Shown: in pieces, positions 22,925-35,800 of the stretch
Position numbering within the stretch: position 1 is the stretch's first letter
Layout of the letters: every line of letters begins with the position of its first letter
Origin: Rugalucina vietnamica
Lineage: Eukaryota; Mollusca; Bivalvia; Lucinida; Lucinidae
Direction: 5' to 3'
NCBI GenBank assembly: GCA_964017185.1
Contig: OZ024871.1
Location: 65,538,866-65,602,865, forward strand
Length of the DNA stretch: 64,000 nt
The notes under the pieces: generated by a model
Seen by the model: the letters and a program-made list of their open reading frames with translations, nothing else
What the model was told of the DNA's origin: nothing
Databases searched by the model: none
Position numbers and translations under genes: made by a program

Positions 22925-23345
22925 GCGGGAAGTACGGAAGGAGCCGAAGGGAAAAACGCACACTTGAATCTTTACCTATGTGCAGTTCAACCTCAGTATA
23001 ACACGCCTCAATATAGTGCGGTTTTCAATATAACACGACCATGTCATGGTTCCCAAATTGATTATTTTGCTATATGTCTATTATAAATAACCTCGTTATA
23101 ACATGGTTCACTTATAACACGTCTGTTTTCATGGACCCCAAAGATAGCGTTATAATGAGGTTGACCTGTACCTATCTTTTGTTTCAATTAACAAATAAAA
23201 TCAGTACTTTAAGGTGGCATGGATAAAGTTTCTTATTATGATTGATGAATTAATATTTTGAGAAGAAATAAAATGTTTCAGTGTTTATTTTTAAAAAGAT
23301 TCAAGTGTCCGTTTTTCCCTTCAGCTCCACCGGTACTTCCCGCCA
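22925..23345. mobile_element. Inverted-repeat element containing a second inserted MITE
   Basis: GGCGGGAAGTACGGAAGGAG...GGGAAAAACGCACACTTGAA at the left is matched in inverse by CAAGTGTCCGTTTTTCCCTT...CTTCCCGCCAGC at the right (arms about 45 bp). Inside, 22983-23170 is another element with ends CAGTTCAACCTCAGTATAAC and TTATAATGAGGTTGACCTG, flanked by TACCTATG/TACCTATC. A relative of the inner element lies at 54083-54250. Confidence 0.7.
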
Positions 23346-23784
23346 GCTACAAACATTCATGGAGCGGAACGGGGGAAAGGTTGATAGAAATATTTGATAG
23401 GTTGATTCCTGCATGGCATTTTTAGTGTTTTCACTGTTGGAAATATGGTACACCAATTTTTAATCTACACCATGAATCTGAAAAAAGACAACATAAAGTG
23501 ACTGGATGACCAAAACAGGCTGTAACGAAAGGAAGTTTTTATAAAACATCCATTTTTACATGTTCGTCCAGAATTCCATGGTCTTACCCTAATCAATCCT
23601 GCACAATTTACTAGTTGTACATAAAATTATACATTTTATGCTTTTCTTTAATATTTTTAAAGACCAGAATTCTAAGCAGAATGCTTGAATGAAGACTGGT
23701 CATGTGGCACTGTAAAAGTAAATGCATATTGCAACTTAGATATTATTCCACCATGTATACAACATTTGTTAATATTAATGTTAG

Positions 23785-23875
23785 GTTCCCAAAGCCCAGG
23801 AAATATGATAGTGAACGAGAGAAGAAGAGATCAAATCTCACTGAGGCTACATCACATCCCCTGAAGACATTAACT
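23785..23875 (+). CDS. VPS35L: VPS35L exon 1 of those found
   Basis: Encodes [20 protein letters not shown]...SHPLKTLT. The HPLK block aligns with the N-terminal HPLKPIT of the human protein and continues correctly into exon 2 (VSEIK). The acceptor at 23783-23784 has a weak pyrimidine tract; the donor is ACT/gtaagt. The frame stays open upstream to an ATG at 23752, so an alternative first exon starting there is possible. Confidence 0.7.
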
Positions 23876-26800
23876 GTAAGTCGGAAGGATATTTGAGCCT
23901 GTGCGTTGAGAAAACCACCAATTTGGGTTCCGACCAGGTTGGACACAAACCAGGCTGTACAGTCACAGAAGATGATTAGAGGCTGGACATTTTGGATTTA
24001 GAAAGTAGAGGAATTGTACTATCCGTGTAGTAAAAATATAGGCGCTGATCAGATCTGCGCCTTTGTTTTCGCCTATACAGATTGTTGGATTTCCCCTGCG
24101 ATGGCTCATTTGATGAGTGTAAGATGAGTATTTGAGTTTTGATGATAAATTTTAATTGAGGAATAATTTAGCTTTTTTCTACAAAGAAACATGTTGTGCG
24201 TGCACATTAGAATGGCCTAAATGAGTCAACATACCATATTCGTTCTAATTAGTGCACATGCTCCAATAAGCACACATCCCTGTTGTTTCCAAAAAACATG
24301 TCCTAAGCACACACTACGTGAACAGTCAGGGACAAACTAAACAGGTTATAAAAATAATAACTGAATCAAGTTATAAAAGCATTTAAAATTATCTCCCTTT
24401 CTTGGTTGTGAGAGTTAACTTTTCTTTGTTTAACTCATTTAAGTTATTTTGTAAAAGTTGCAAGTATTACAAAATAACTTAAATAGGTTATAAAGTATTT
24501 TTTGTCATGAACTTTAGACCCCCTTCGTAGTAATTCTAGATGATGCATAGTAAATTTTATTGGCTGGTCATAAAGTTATGTAACAGATCTTTCATAGAAA
24601 ATTGTCCACTTGCCCATGAAAATTGTGCTAAGGCTACAATTGGAAGATGAAAAAAGGTGAAAAATGGGTGAATAACTTAAACAATTTATTTAAGCAAAAC
24701 TTTAAAAAAGATATAACTTGATTCAGTTATGAGTCAGTTATTATTTTTATAACCTGTTTAGGTTATGTCCCTGACTGGTGAATAGTATATAATTATACAC
24801 ATTAGTACCGCATTAGACATATTAAAACATAACCTTAAATGATCAAAAACTATTTTGCAATAATAAGAACACTCATATGATATCATCATTCAATTTGATA
24901 TTTTTTGACATGGTTATTTCAGCATTTTGATGTGTTGTTTTCATTTTTAGTGTGCGCTTATTAGAACAATATTTTGTTACCTTAACTTTCAGTTATGCAC
25001 ACTGTGTGCTAATTAGAATAAATAGGGTATGTTTTTATGAAGAACTAGCAAAAATTATTAGCATTCCATTAAGACTGATATCATCAACTACTCCTCGTAA
25101 TTACAAATGTAGTCTTCAGTTAATAGTAAGTAGACTAGGGTCCAAGGTTTGATAATAAAGTTTATAGTCTGAGCATGAAATTCTAATTGTTCATAAATAT
25201 CAAGATGGTGCGACTCGGTGCAATTTGATTGATTAAATGAAATAAATTGTTCAATCTGCTCATAAATATTGCCAGGTTTATAATCTAGACTGCACAACTG
25301 TCAATATCTTGCCAACATGCCTGATACTCCCTATTGAAACACACTTTTACAGATTTTTGAAATTATAACACAAATTCTATTTGAGAACTTTGAAATATTT
25401 CATAGTCAGCCCCACCCCCATATTTCAGGTGTCTGAGATTAAAGTTGCTGACAAGAGAGGCACCCCAGGGAAGAAATCTGGCAAAGCATCAGATGTTCCC
25501 TTTAAAGATCCCCTCAGTGACCTTGGGCCCCTAGGGGCTGCTATTGATGGAAGTGATCCCTTATCTATGTTTGCAGCGGAGACAAATGCTGGGCTGGGTT
25601 CAAAGAAGAATAGAGCATCTAGCTTTGTAAGTGCATGTAATTTTGCGCATAGTTTTAACTTATAAGCATCAAAAATGCAGACTTTTCCATCATGCATGAG
25701 CATCAAAACTGTGATGCTGACCAATCAAATGCAACATAACTAATGAAGTTGGGTTGATGGTTTCCAAGGGTATATCACAGCATGAACTGTCACAAAGTTT
25801 TGATGTTGTCCTAGGAGACGCCATGTTACATAAAATTTGCAAGTGCATTAGAACTGATTTTGATATTTCTGTCAATTAAATCAGCAAGGACTTTTCAGCT
25901 AGGCTGAAGAATTGATCATGTGACTTAAAAATTCTGATGTTAACTCACAAGATTTATCGATCATTCTCTCATAGAGGTTTTATGAAAGCAGAAAGCCTTG
26001 AGAAAACTAAGCTGTATGACCACATTTTTCTGCATATTCGTAAAGCAACTTCATTTATGACACCTTTTGACTAGCAGGATGGTAACAAGAAATCTAGGGC
26101 TGATTCTCTTGACGATTCGTTTGAGCCGTGGTCTGCCAAGAAAGTGGATATTCTGGGTCGCTACACAACATCAGAGAAACTGTCAATCACTACAAGCTTC
26201 CTGTCGGCTTCTGATAAAGAACAAGGTGAGTTTGTGAATTGAGCAGGTTGTTTTTCATGCTTAGTTCAGTTGAGCATGTCATTGAAAATGCTCATGCATT
26301 TAGGAGTATCCACAATCAGTGCAGTTGTCAGGTTTGAATCATTAAAGTCAGCCTGTCACTTAGTTGTGGTGTTTGAGTGTACAGCTGTATGATGCAGTAA
26401 AGAAAGTTATATGGCTCAAACCAATAGAGCTTATAGAAAGTTGTCCAGAACCAAATTTCATGTGTCAAAAATCACACTTTAGATTCCACTGGCGTTCTCA
26501 AATAAACATCATAAACATACTAGCCTTTTTCTTTCTCGTACTGCATGTTTGCAGAAGTTTTCTATGAGATTGGTTTTAAAAATGGTGACATGGAATCGAT
26601 TTCTGCACTGCAATCAGTTTTTGTATAAACGTAAACATCCACTCAAATTTGTGTTACATCACATTGTCGTTTGAAATATAAGTGACTCATGTTTTCCTGT
26701 GAAAAGAAAAGAATCCAGTTAATCATTGATTTAATGCATATCATCATTTGTTGATCAATTGGAACATCTGTTCACAAAAAATGGGACCTCAATTTTAGAC

Positions 26801-29800
26801 GTTGACGTAATACTAAAAATTAGATTGTAAACAGTGTAAGCGCTGACAGCGTATTAAGGATATTAATGTCGAGAAGACAAATGTCTCGTCTGATTTCCTG
26901 TAGACACCTACTTTAAACATAGATCATGAAAATTCTTTCATGGTGTATGAAAACGTCGAAAATGCACTTTCATGATTGAAGTTATAAAATTAACTTAATA
27001 TTTTGCAGGTTAAAATTTCAAATTAACAATATTTCGAGTGAGTTCTCACACTTTCTGTCACAACGGCTCTAATCATGGTCTTCTAAAATCTGAAATTCCA
27101 AGCTTCTAGCCTTTATCGAGTCTGAACAGGCCAGTTTGTGTCAGACCCCAAAGACTAATTTTCTTGCCATGCAGCTCATATACATGTAGTTTATATACAA
27201 TTTTCAGTTGTAATAAAGAGCCAGACGACAGCTACAATGTCAGACAAGGTGAAAACAAGACTGGAGCAACTGGATGATCTAGAGGAGGTAATTATCCATT
27301 ACGAAAACTTGCCCATGTAATATACAGAATTACAGATTTTTCTAAAGTTGTAAAAATTGAAAATTTTCAATAGATTGTTTTGATACTTTTTCTTATTTTT
27401 GCGCAAAACATACATCGTGCTTACGAGTACCCACAATCTATGTTTTGGATCAAATATAGGAAAAGTAGGGATACCCCTGTAATCCCCAATTTTTACAATA
27501 TAAAAGTGGGGTATGAGGCGGTATACATTACCTGGACATCTTATCCTGATGCTCACCAGTCAGGAAAGCATTTCATGCACAACTGATGAGAAAATATCAG
27601 TAATCCATGAGAACTGAAGAACTAACTAAATGTCGTGAACCACTGCAGAAGCTGAGGGTGAGATTATGGCCATGTAAAATCGATTTAAGCCTGCCAGTCA
27701 TTGTATAATACTGATCGTTCTAAGGCGATACTTCTGTGGTGGTTCTTATTGTTTTATGTTTTGGTGTTGAATTTTCGTGCTGTTAGCACCTTATGTTTGT
27801 TTTCATATTTTTAGTTGAGTTTGGTTGACTGAGTGGCCATCTATTGGGTAAATGGCTGCCAATTCAGCTTACAATATGTTTTCTTAGTATAAGTACCTGA
27901 TTGTTAATTTAGTTTTTCCCACCTCAGTTTTTGGAGTGAGAATTTCTTTCTGATTGTGCTATTTCCTGATCATTGCCTACTTTTACTTTAATCATATTCT
28001 TAGCAGTGAAACCAATGCATATAAAACATGAATAAAAGTGACATTTTCACGGATATTGATATTTTCACTAGCGATTGTTATCAGCCAATATTTTCACTGT
28101 AGATTTTGGAATACATATACTTCTGATGTTTCCATTCATTTGATGTCATTTAATGTGCTTCACTTCAGAAATTCAAATGCCTATAACTCTGTTATTTATG
28201 AATGAAAATATTAAGTGTGGACCTTAGTTTTTATGTGTCACACATCACAACTACATCAGAGTGGTAGAAAAAGAAACTACCATAAAAATTCTATCAAACG
28301 CCCACACTCTTATAAACACCCATACCCCAGTTTGATTGTCAAAAATGGCCATATTATCTGTGAGTTTTGGTATTCGGGAATCCTCTAATAAACGCCCACT
28401 TTAAAAATGTTTGGAAAAAGTCTATATTTTAGGCACTAAATTGGGTCATAGTCTAGCATCACTTTTGCAGGGCCTAATGATGACAAACAGTGACCCAATA
28501 GGAATTTATTTGCTGAGGATCTAATATTTCCTTCGTTAAACCTTTGTAGTATAGTTTGGCGTATTTGTGCCGTCTTGTGAGAAAACCATCAGTGTGTTTT
28601 TTTGAATAGGTCCTACACAAACCGAGCTGCACAAGCTCAGAAGATGGCTAGAGGATTGAAATTTTGGATTTAAAAAGTAGAGGTATATTGTACTATCTAA
28701 GTGGCGAAAACAAAGATGCTGATCAGCTTTGCAGTTACTGCGAAGCTGATCTGCGCCTTTGGTTTCGCATATGCAGATTAATTTTTCTATCAACCATTTC
28801 AGGGGGCTGTTCAAGAGATGTTAAACCTGAGTCAACAGGAGTATGTGAGTCGTATTGACGAGCTGAATCAGGCACTGATACATGCCTGGGAACAAGACCA
28901 GAGAGTAAAGGCTCTAAAAATAGCTATACAGGTAGGTGCAATGTATGCATCCCAGAAACGTGATACATGCCTGGAAACAAGACCAGAGAGTAAAGGCTCT
29001 AAAAATAGCCATACAGGTAGGTGTAATGTATGCATACCAGAAACGTGATACATGCCTGGGAACAAGACCAGAGAGTTAAGGCTCTAAAAATAGCCATACA
29101 GGTATGTGCAATGTATGCATCCCAGAAAGTATAACCCACCCCTCATCCAACCGTTGTCTTCAATTACAAAAGGAGAACCATTGTCTTCAGTAACAAAAGG
29201 CAAAAAAAAAAATTTTTGTCAACTACAGATGCTTGCAATAGTAATTTTGGTAGCTTTTACAGACTTGAAAAATGAATCTTATGGTCAAATATAACTTGCT
29301 GCCCACAATGAGCAAAACCAGTAATATCTTGTTAAATTGAATCCCTGACTAAAGGTCATGAACCTTCCAGTTCGAATGAATAATGCCCTTTAAGAGATAT
29401 TCAAGGGAATCAAAAAGGCTACCTTTTGGTAAAAATGCCTGTAATCTTGATGAGTAACTGAAAAAAATGAAGAAAATGTTAAATACATATATACAGTGTT
29501 GTTCTAAAATTTGTGTAAAATGTAAGTTTTACAACTTTGTTGATGTGTTGGTAAAAGGAGCCGCCACATCGGTAAATCAACTATCTGCATATGCGAAAAC
29601 AAAGTCGCAGATCAGCTGTGCAGTAACTGCATAGCTGATCAGCGCCTTTGCTTTCACTACAAGCATAGTGCAATTTCTCTTCTACTCTTCTAGCCTGCTT
29701 CTGTGATTGTACAGGCCGATTTGTGTCGGACCCTTGCACAATCCCAAATAGTTGGTTTTCTCACGCTGAAGCTCATATGGTTTCTCTCTTAGTTTTAAGG

Positions 29801-32800
29801 CTTTTCCCAAGTGGAGAAATCATGTCTCCCCCCCGAAGGGTCGGGAGACATATTGTTTTTCCCCATGCATCCGTCCATCCGTTTGTCTGTCCGTCACAAA
29901 TCGTGTCTGCTCGATAACTCAAAAACCGTCAAAGATATTTCAATGAAACTTGATACACTTATAAAGCATGATGAGACGATGTGTCATGCACAAGAACCAT
30001 AACTCTTGCTTGCATGTCTTTGGACTTATTTCCCTTTGATTATTTTCCATACAATTTCATGTCTGCTCTATAACTCCAGAACCGTAAGAGATATTTCAAT
30101 GAAACTTGGTACACTTATAAAGCATGATGAGACGATATGTCATGCACAAGAACCATAACTCTTGCTTGCATATCTATTGAGTTATTTCCCTTTGATTATT
30201 TTCCCTACAATTTCGTGTCCGCTCTATAACTCAAAACCGTAAGAGATATTTCAATGAAACTTGGTACACTTATAAAGCATGATGAGATGATGTGTCATGC
30301 TAAAGAACCATAACTCTTGCTTGCATATCTTTGGAGTTATTTCCCTTTGATTATTTTCCATACGATTTTGTGTCCGCTGTATAACTAAAAAACGGTAAGA
30401 GATATTTCAATGAAACTTGATACACTTATAAAGCACAATGAGACAATGTGTTATGTACAAGAATTATAACTCTTGCATGTGTTTTTTTTAGTTATTTCCC
30501 TTTGATTATTTTCCATATAATTTCTTGTCCGCTCTGTAACTAAAAAAGGGTAAGAGATATTTCAATGAAACTTGGAACACTTATAAAGCCGAATGAGAGA
30601 ATGTGGCATGCACAAGAAATATAGCTCTTCCTTGTGTATTTTTGGAGTTATTTCCCTTTGATTATTTTCCATACAAGTTTCATGTCTGCTCTAGAACTAA
30701 AAACGGTAAGAGATATTTCATTGAAACCTGATACACTTATAAAACAGAATGACAGGCTGTGTGATGCACAAGAACTGTAACTCTTGCTTGCATATTTTGG
30801 ACACACACTTAGAAAGGGGGGAGACATCAGTTTTCACATAGAAAACAAATTCTAGTTAACAATGACAATATTTCAGTGTTCCAAGTTACTTGCTGATGTC
30901 AACGTCATACAGTTCTATCCTAGCAAGTTTGTCCTGGTCACCGATATTCTCGACACGTTTGGTAAACTGGTCTATGAACGACTACGAGACAAGGCACAGT
31001 ACATTCCACCAGGCTCTGGGGTGCCTATAAAATTACCAGGTTGGTATGAATGTTTAATGAAGAGCAGTCTATTTACGAAAATAAACAGGACTTTTAGTGC
31101 TCACCAAAGAGAAAGGCTCACATGATGAGCTTAAAGGATGAGCATGAGACCTCATTTGTTGTTGTTGCTGTTTACACTGTTTAAACATGTATATCTCAAC
31201 TACGATTAATTTTGCTGTTTCTCAGAACTCTTCTGTGTGGAGACAGTGCCTTTGAGAGAGAGTTGCTGGATATGTACAACTCTTGGTACAATAAAATGGA
31301 CTGAAAGACTTTGCATGTATAATGCTTATAAAAAATCTGCCAAAAAGTGTATAAACCTTACATGTTGAAATTAGTTTTAAATCTAGAAAACCATGTCAGA
31401 ATCAAGATTTGGTATTGGTTATAACCCCTCAAATACTGTGATATTTTCTTCATCTAGATAACATGTCCGTGTATTGAGTACCCCCTTAAACCCCACTTTT
31501 ATATAGTAAAACTGGGGTATGCAGGGGTATACCTATCTTTCTTATTTTTGCTCCAAAACATAGATTGTGGGTACTCGTTAGAACCGCCTTGCTGAGGCAG
31601 TTCTAATGAGTACCCAAAATCTATGTTTTCAGCAAAATTAAGAAAAATATCAAAATATTTCCGCTGAAAATTTTCAGTTTTTACATCTTCAGAAAAATGT
31701 ATATACACTGAAAAGCTTTAAAAACGCAAAAGTTGTAATTCAAATGTTTTTTCGTATTTCTAGTTGTTCGATTTTAATGAAATTTTACACTCATAAACAT
31801 TGATATGTTTGCAAACTATGCTGTGAATTTTGTTTCAAAATAATGAGTTATGTGGAAGCAACAGTCCTTGCAATAGCGATACCCCTAAAATCCAAAACTG
31901 CAAACGATATTAAGCACGACTACTATTTGCTCCTTTGTATTAAGAGCATTGATATTTCATTAAAAGCAAAGGTTTTGCCAGTTGCCTTGATTGTCTTGCA
32001 ATAATGCTAGCTTGTCTGAATGGTCTTGGTCGACGTAATCGACGTAATATAGCGTTTTTTACGTCAAATCTCTAGAGACATTAGTGCCTTGACAAGAAAA
32101 GGTCGGTTGATCAGACTTGCGTCAACCTTTCACTCTTCCAATAGCCTGGGAGGGACTACTGTAGTGCCGTATTGATGAAAGATGGTAAATATGACGTCAC
32201 GTGACGTCACATATACGTCATCAAGTTTGTAAAAATTCAATTGTGCCGGATAATTTATTTTCAAACACCCGTAGAATGGTTAAAAATGAGACAAAAGTAA
32301 AACTTAATTGTTTTTTATATATGGATTACTACAAGCTCCGTGTGAAATGATCAAATATTTTTTCTCATTTATTCAACGAGGCGCCACATAGCAAAATGTG
32401 TAAAATAGCTTTTAATTCCTTTGGGTGGTCAGTGACGTTACAAATACCGGTTTCATGTAAAAATAGAAGTAGAGTACAGTAATCGACCCCTTTCATCTGT
32501 TAAGGAAGACTAAAAATGTCCTTGGTGCAAAAAATACCAATTCTCTTTTTTTGCGTTTTTAAAGCTCTTCAGTGTATTACATGGGTGTGTTTTTGTAATG
32601 TGTTATAGAGAACTTCACACCAGACCAGGTACCAGAATCAGCCAAGGAAACCTGCCGTAACTGGTTCTTCAAGATAGCCTCAATTAGAGAGCTCATTCCC
32701 AGGTTCTATGTAGAGGCAGCCATCATGAAGTGTTATAGCTTTCTAAATCCTGGGTAATATGAGTTATGTTTATATCAGATCCATGGGTAATTGATGTTTG

Positions 32801-35800
32801 CACTAACCTGTTATAGCTGGTTCTTCAAGATAGCATCAATAAGGGAGCTCGTTCCTAGCTTCTATGTGGAGGCTGCCATTATGAAGTGACCGTGTTATAG
32901 TTTCTTCAACCCAGGGTAATTAAAGTTTAACAAGTTTAATAGGATTCTTGGGTAATCCTGTCTTTAAGGTTACACAAACTTGTGGTAACTGATTCTTTGA
33001 AACGGTGTCAAAAATGGAGCTGATCTCAGGTTCTACAATGAGGCTGCCATTATGAAGTGGACTCTGGGTAATAAAGGTTGTATTATGGAGGATCATTTGT
33101 TTTGCATGAAGACATTAAATGAGCGGCCTGGTGGGAAAACCAACGTTGTGGTTTCCGACCAGGTCCAGTTCAAATCAGGCTGCACAGTCACAGAAGACAG
33201 CTAGAAGCATGAAATTTCGTATTTAGGAAGTAAGACAGCTAGAAGCATGAAATTTCATATTTAGGAAGTAGAGGGATTGTACTATCTATGTAGGGAAAAC
33301 AAAGGCACTGATCAGCTTCGCGGTTACCGCGAAGCTGATCTGCATCTTTGTTTTCGCATATGCAGATTGTTTGTTACCGCAAAGCTGATCTGCATCTTTG
33401 TTTTCGCATATGCAGATTGTTTTCTCACGAGGCTGCTCAAATGTTGATGGCCTGTGCACAGATCTGCTAGGTTGCCATGGTCAGAAAAAAGGCTGGAAAA
33501 TAAAAATTTTCCATACAGGGAAAACTAAGACAATTTTAAATGGAGTTAGTGAATATAAACAAATTGTTGAGAAATTCAGGGAAAAGTCAGGGAAATCTCA
33601 AAACTGATAAGGCTTTGACAGTGTATTAATTTCTGAAAATTGTCTTTATTATTGGATAATTTGCTTTTAATTGCATGTTTTTAACAATTTTTCAGAGAAT
33701 ATGCCGAGGCTCTCCAGCGACTGTATGTGATGATACGTGGAATGGGAGATCCCCTGGTGGCGGTGTATGGTAGCTGCTATCTTAGCAGGGTAAATAATTC
33801 CCATCATTGAAATCCTGCCAATATTTTGGCAAGATCCAACGCAACCTGGGCTTATGTACATGCACTCAAGATGGTTAGAGGCTTAATGTTACAGAAATAG
33901 CAAATTTAAAGTTGTCATTTTTTGCAATTGAAAGAAATTCAGTGCAAATTTCTGTTTGATATGCTTTTAGGTAAAAATTTATTCTATTTTACCAGAGAAC
34001 TGAATTGTCCTTTGTTTTCACAAGTTAAAAAAAATATGTTTTCTCATGAGCCGCCTTGCAAGAAACCATCATGTACAGTCCCAGAAGTAGGCTAGAAGCT
34101 TGAAATTTAAGATTGAACAATAAGATAGATTTTTATTATCTGAGTAGCAAAAACAAAGGTGCTGCCTTTGGTTTTGCATGGGCAAAAATCTGTTTTTCTC
34201 ATGTTGTGACTCAAATATTGTCTATTTTAACCAGGTTGGTATAGCAGTAGCCCCGAGTATAACAGATCATTTGTTGCCGATGTTTGATGATTTCCTATTC
34301 AGATACCCACAGGTAGGAAAGCTTGTTTGTTTTGTGGTGTAACATCCCAGTCAGTTTATTTATTCAGTCATGTTGTGATGTAACCACTAGTAATGGGCCG
34401 ATGATCGATTATAATCGAAAGCTAGTTGGTTTGGGCTTCCGATTGCAATAATCGATAGGAAAATACAGCAATAGATTGTAATCGGTTTCATCACTCAGGG
34501 TGTAGAAAATTTTATTTTGTGCATTTTATATTTGACAAAGTTTTAGGTTAGTTAAAATTTCAGAGTTTGATGTAGATCTCACTATTAATCACAACCTGTA
34601 CTTGCCTTAATACTTGTATTACTTTGTAGCAATTTTTCTTTTTCATTTTCTTCAAAATATCACAGAAAGGTGAAATTTTCAAAATGCATGCCATCTTATG
34701 TTCATTGTTCTAAATAAACAGCCATATCTAACAGAGACTTAATGGCTCGCTTAATGACTTAATGGTGATGACACGTATGCTGGGCAATAGCACAATATAT
34801 AGCTAATTGAACCGATTACACAATCGATAGCTAGTTGGTACAGTCCTTTGGATTATAAACCGATGATCGATTGCAATTTCAAACCGATGGCCCAACACTA
34901 TGGTTACACATTAAGAATGGGCTTAATCATATGCCAAACTCATAGAAAAGAAGTGGAGTATGGTGGTGTGGTGGTAGAGCATCAGACTCTGAATCTAGAG
35001 GTCCTTGGTTTGATCCCAGCATTGGGTGCAGTGTTGTGTCCTTGAACAAGACATTAACTTCCTACAGTACTGGTAAATACCCAGGAAGCAGTGGTTTCAT
35101 CCCAACATGACTGAAAAATTGTTGACTGGGACATTAAGCCATAAACAAACCAAAACGTTGGTCTAAACAAAAACTTCCACTTTTCTCTACACAATTTCTA
35201 CTCTTTCTGGGCTGAGTTAAAAGCTAGCAAGCATGAGGTAATAAATAATTCATCTTCCAAAGCTTATGTGTATATTTTTTTTTACTTTAAAAGTTCTAAT
35301 TTAAAAGTTAATGCAGAAAAAAGATAACACTGTAAATTTGACATAACCAACCACATAAATGTACTTTATCTTGTAAAGGTACACAATGCCTTCAATATTT
35401 GCATCGTCCACAGTTTCAAAATTTTAGGCAGTGTATGACAGAATTTAGAATTGTATAGATGTAAAAAAAATTCTCAGTGATTTAATTTTGGAATGTTTTA
35501 AAATGTTCAACATAGGTTCAAGGAGACAGTGTTCAGAACACACTAGCCATGCAGAAACTTGAGATGCCACGATACCTAACACTGTTTTCCCCAGCCCTCG
35601 ACTGGTTATTACAGTGTTTAGCTCATAAAGCTTCAGACAAGGCATTGACTGGAGTCCTGGAAAAATCTAGAGAACAAGTCAACAGGTATGTGCTCAATTT
35701 TCTTTGTTTGTTTGAGATACCCCCTGACTCTGTTTCCCCAGCCCTCGACTGGTTGTTACAGTGTTTAGCACATAAAGCATCTGACAAGGCTCTGACTGAA

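Noticed and set aside
25425..25724. 99-codon minus-strand ORF
   Set aside because: Antisense shadow of VPS35L exon 2.
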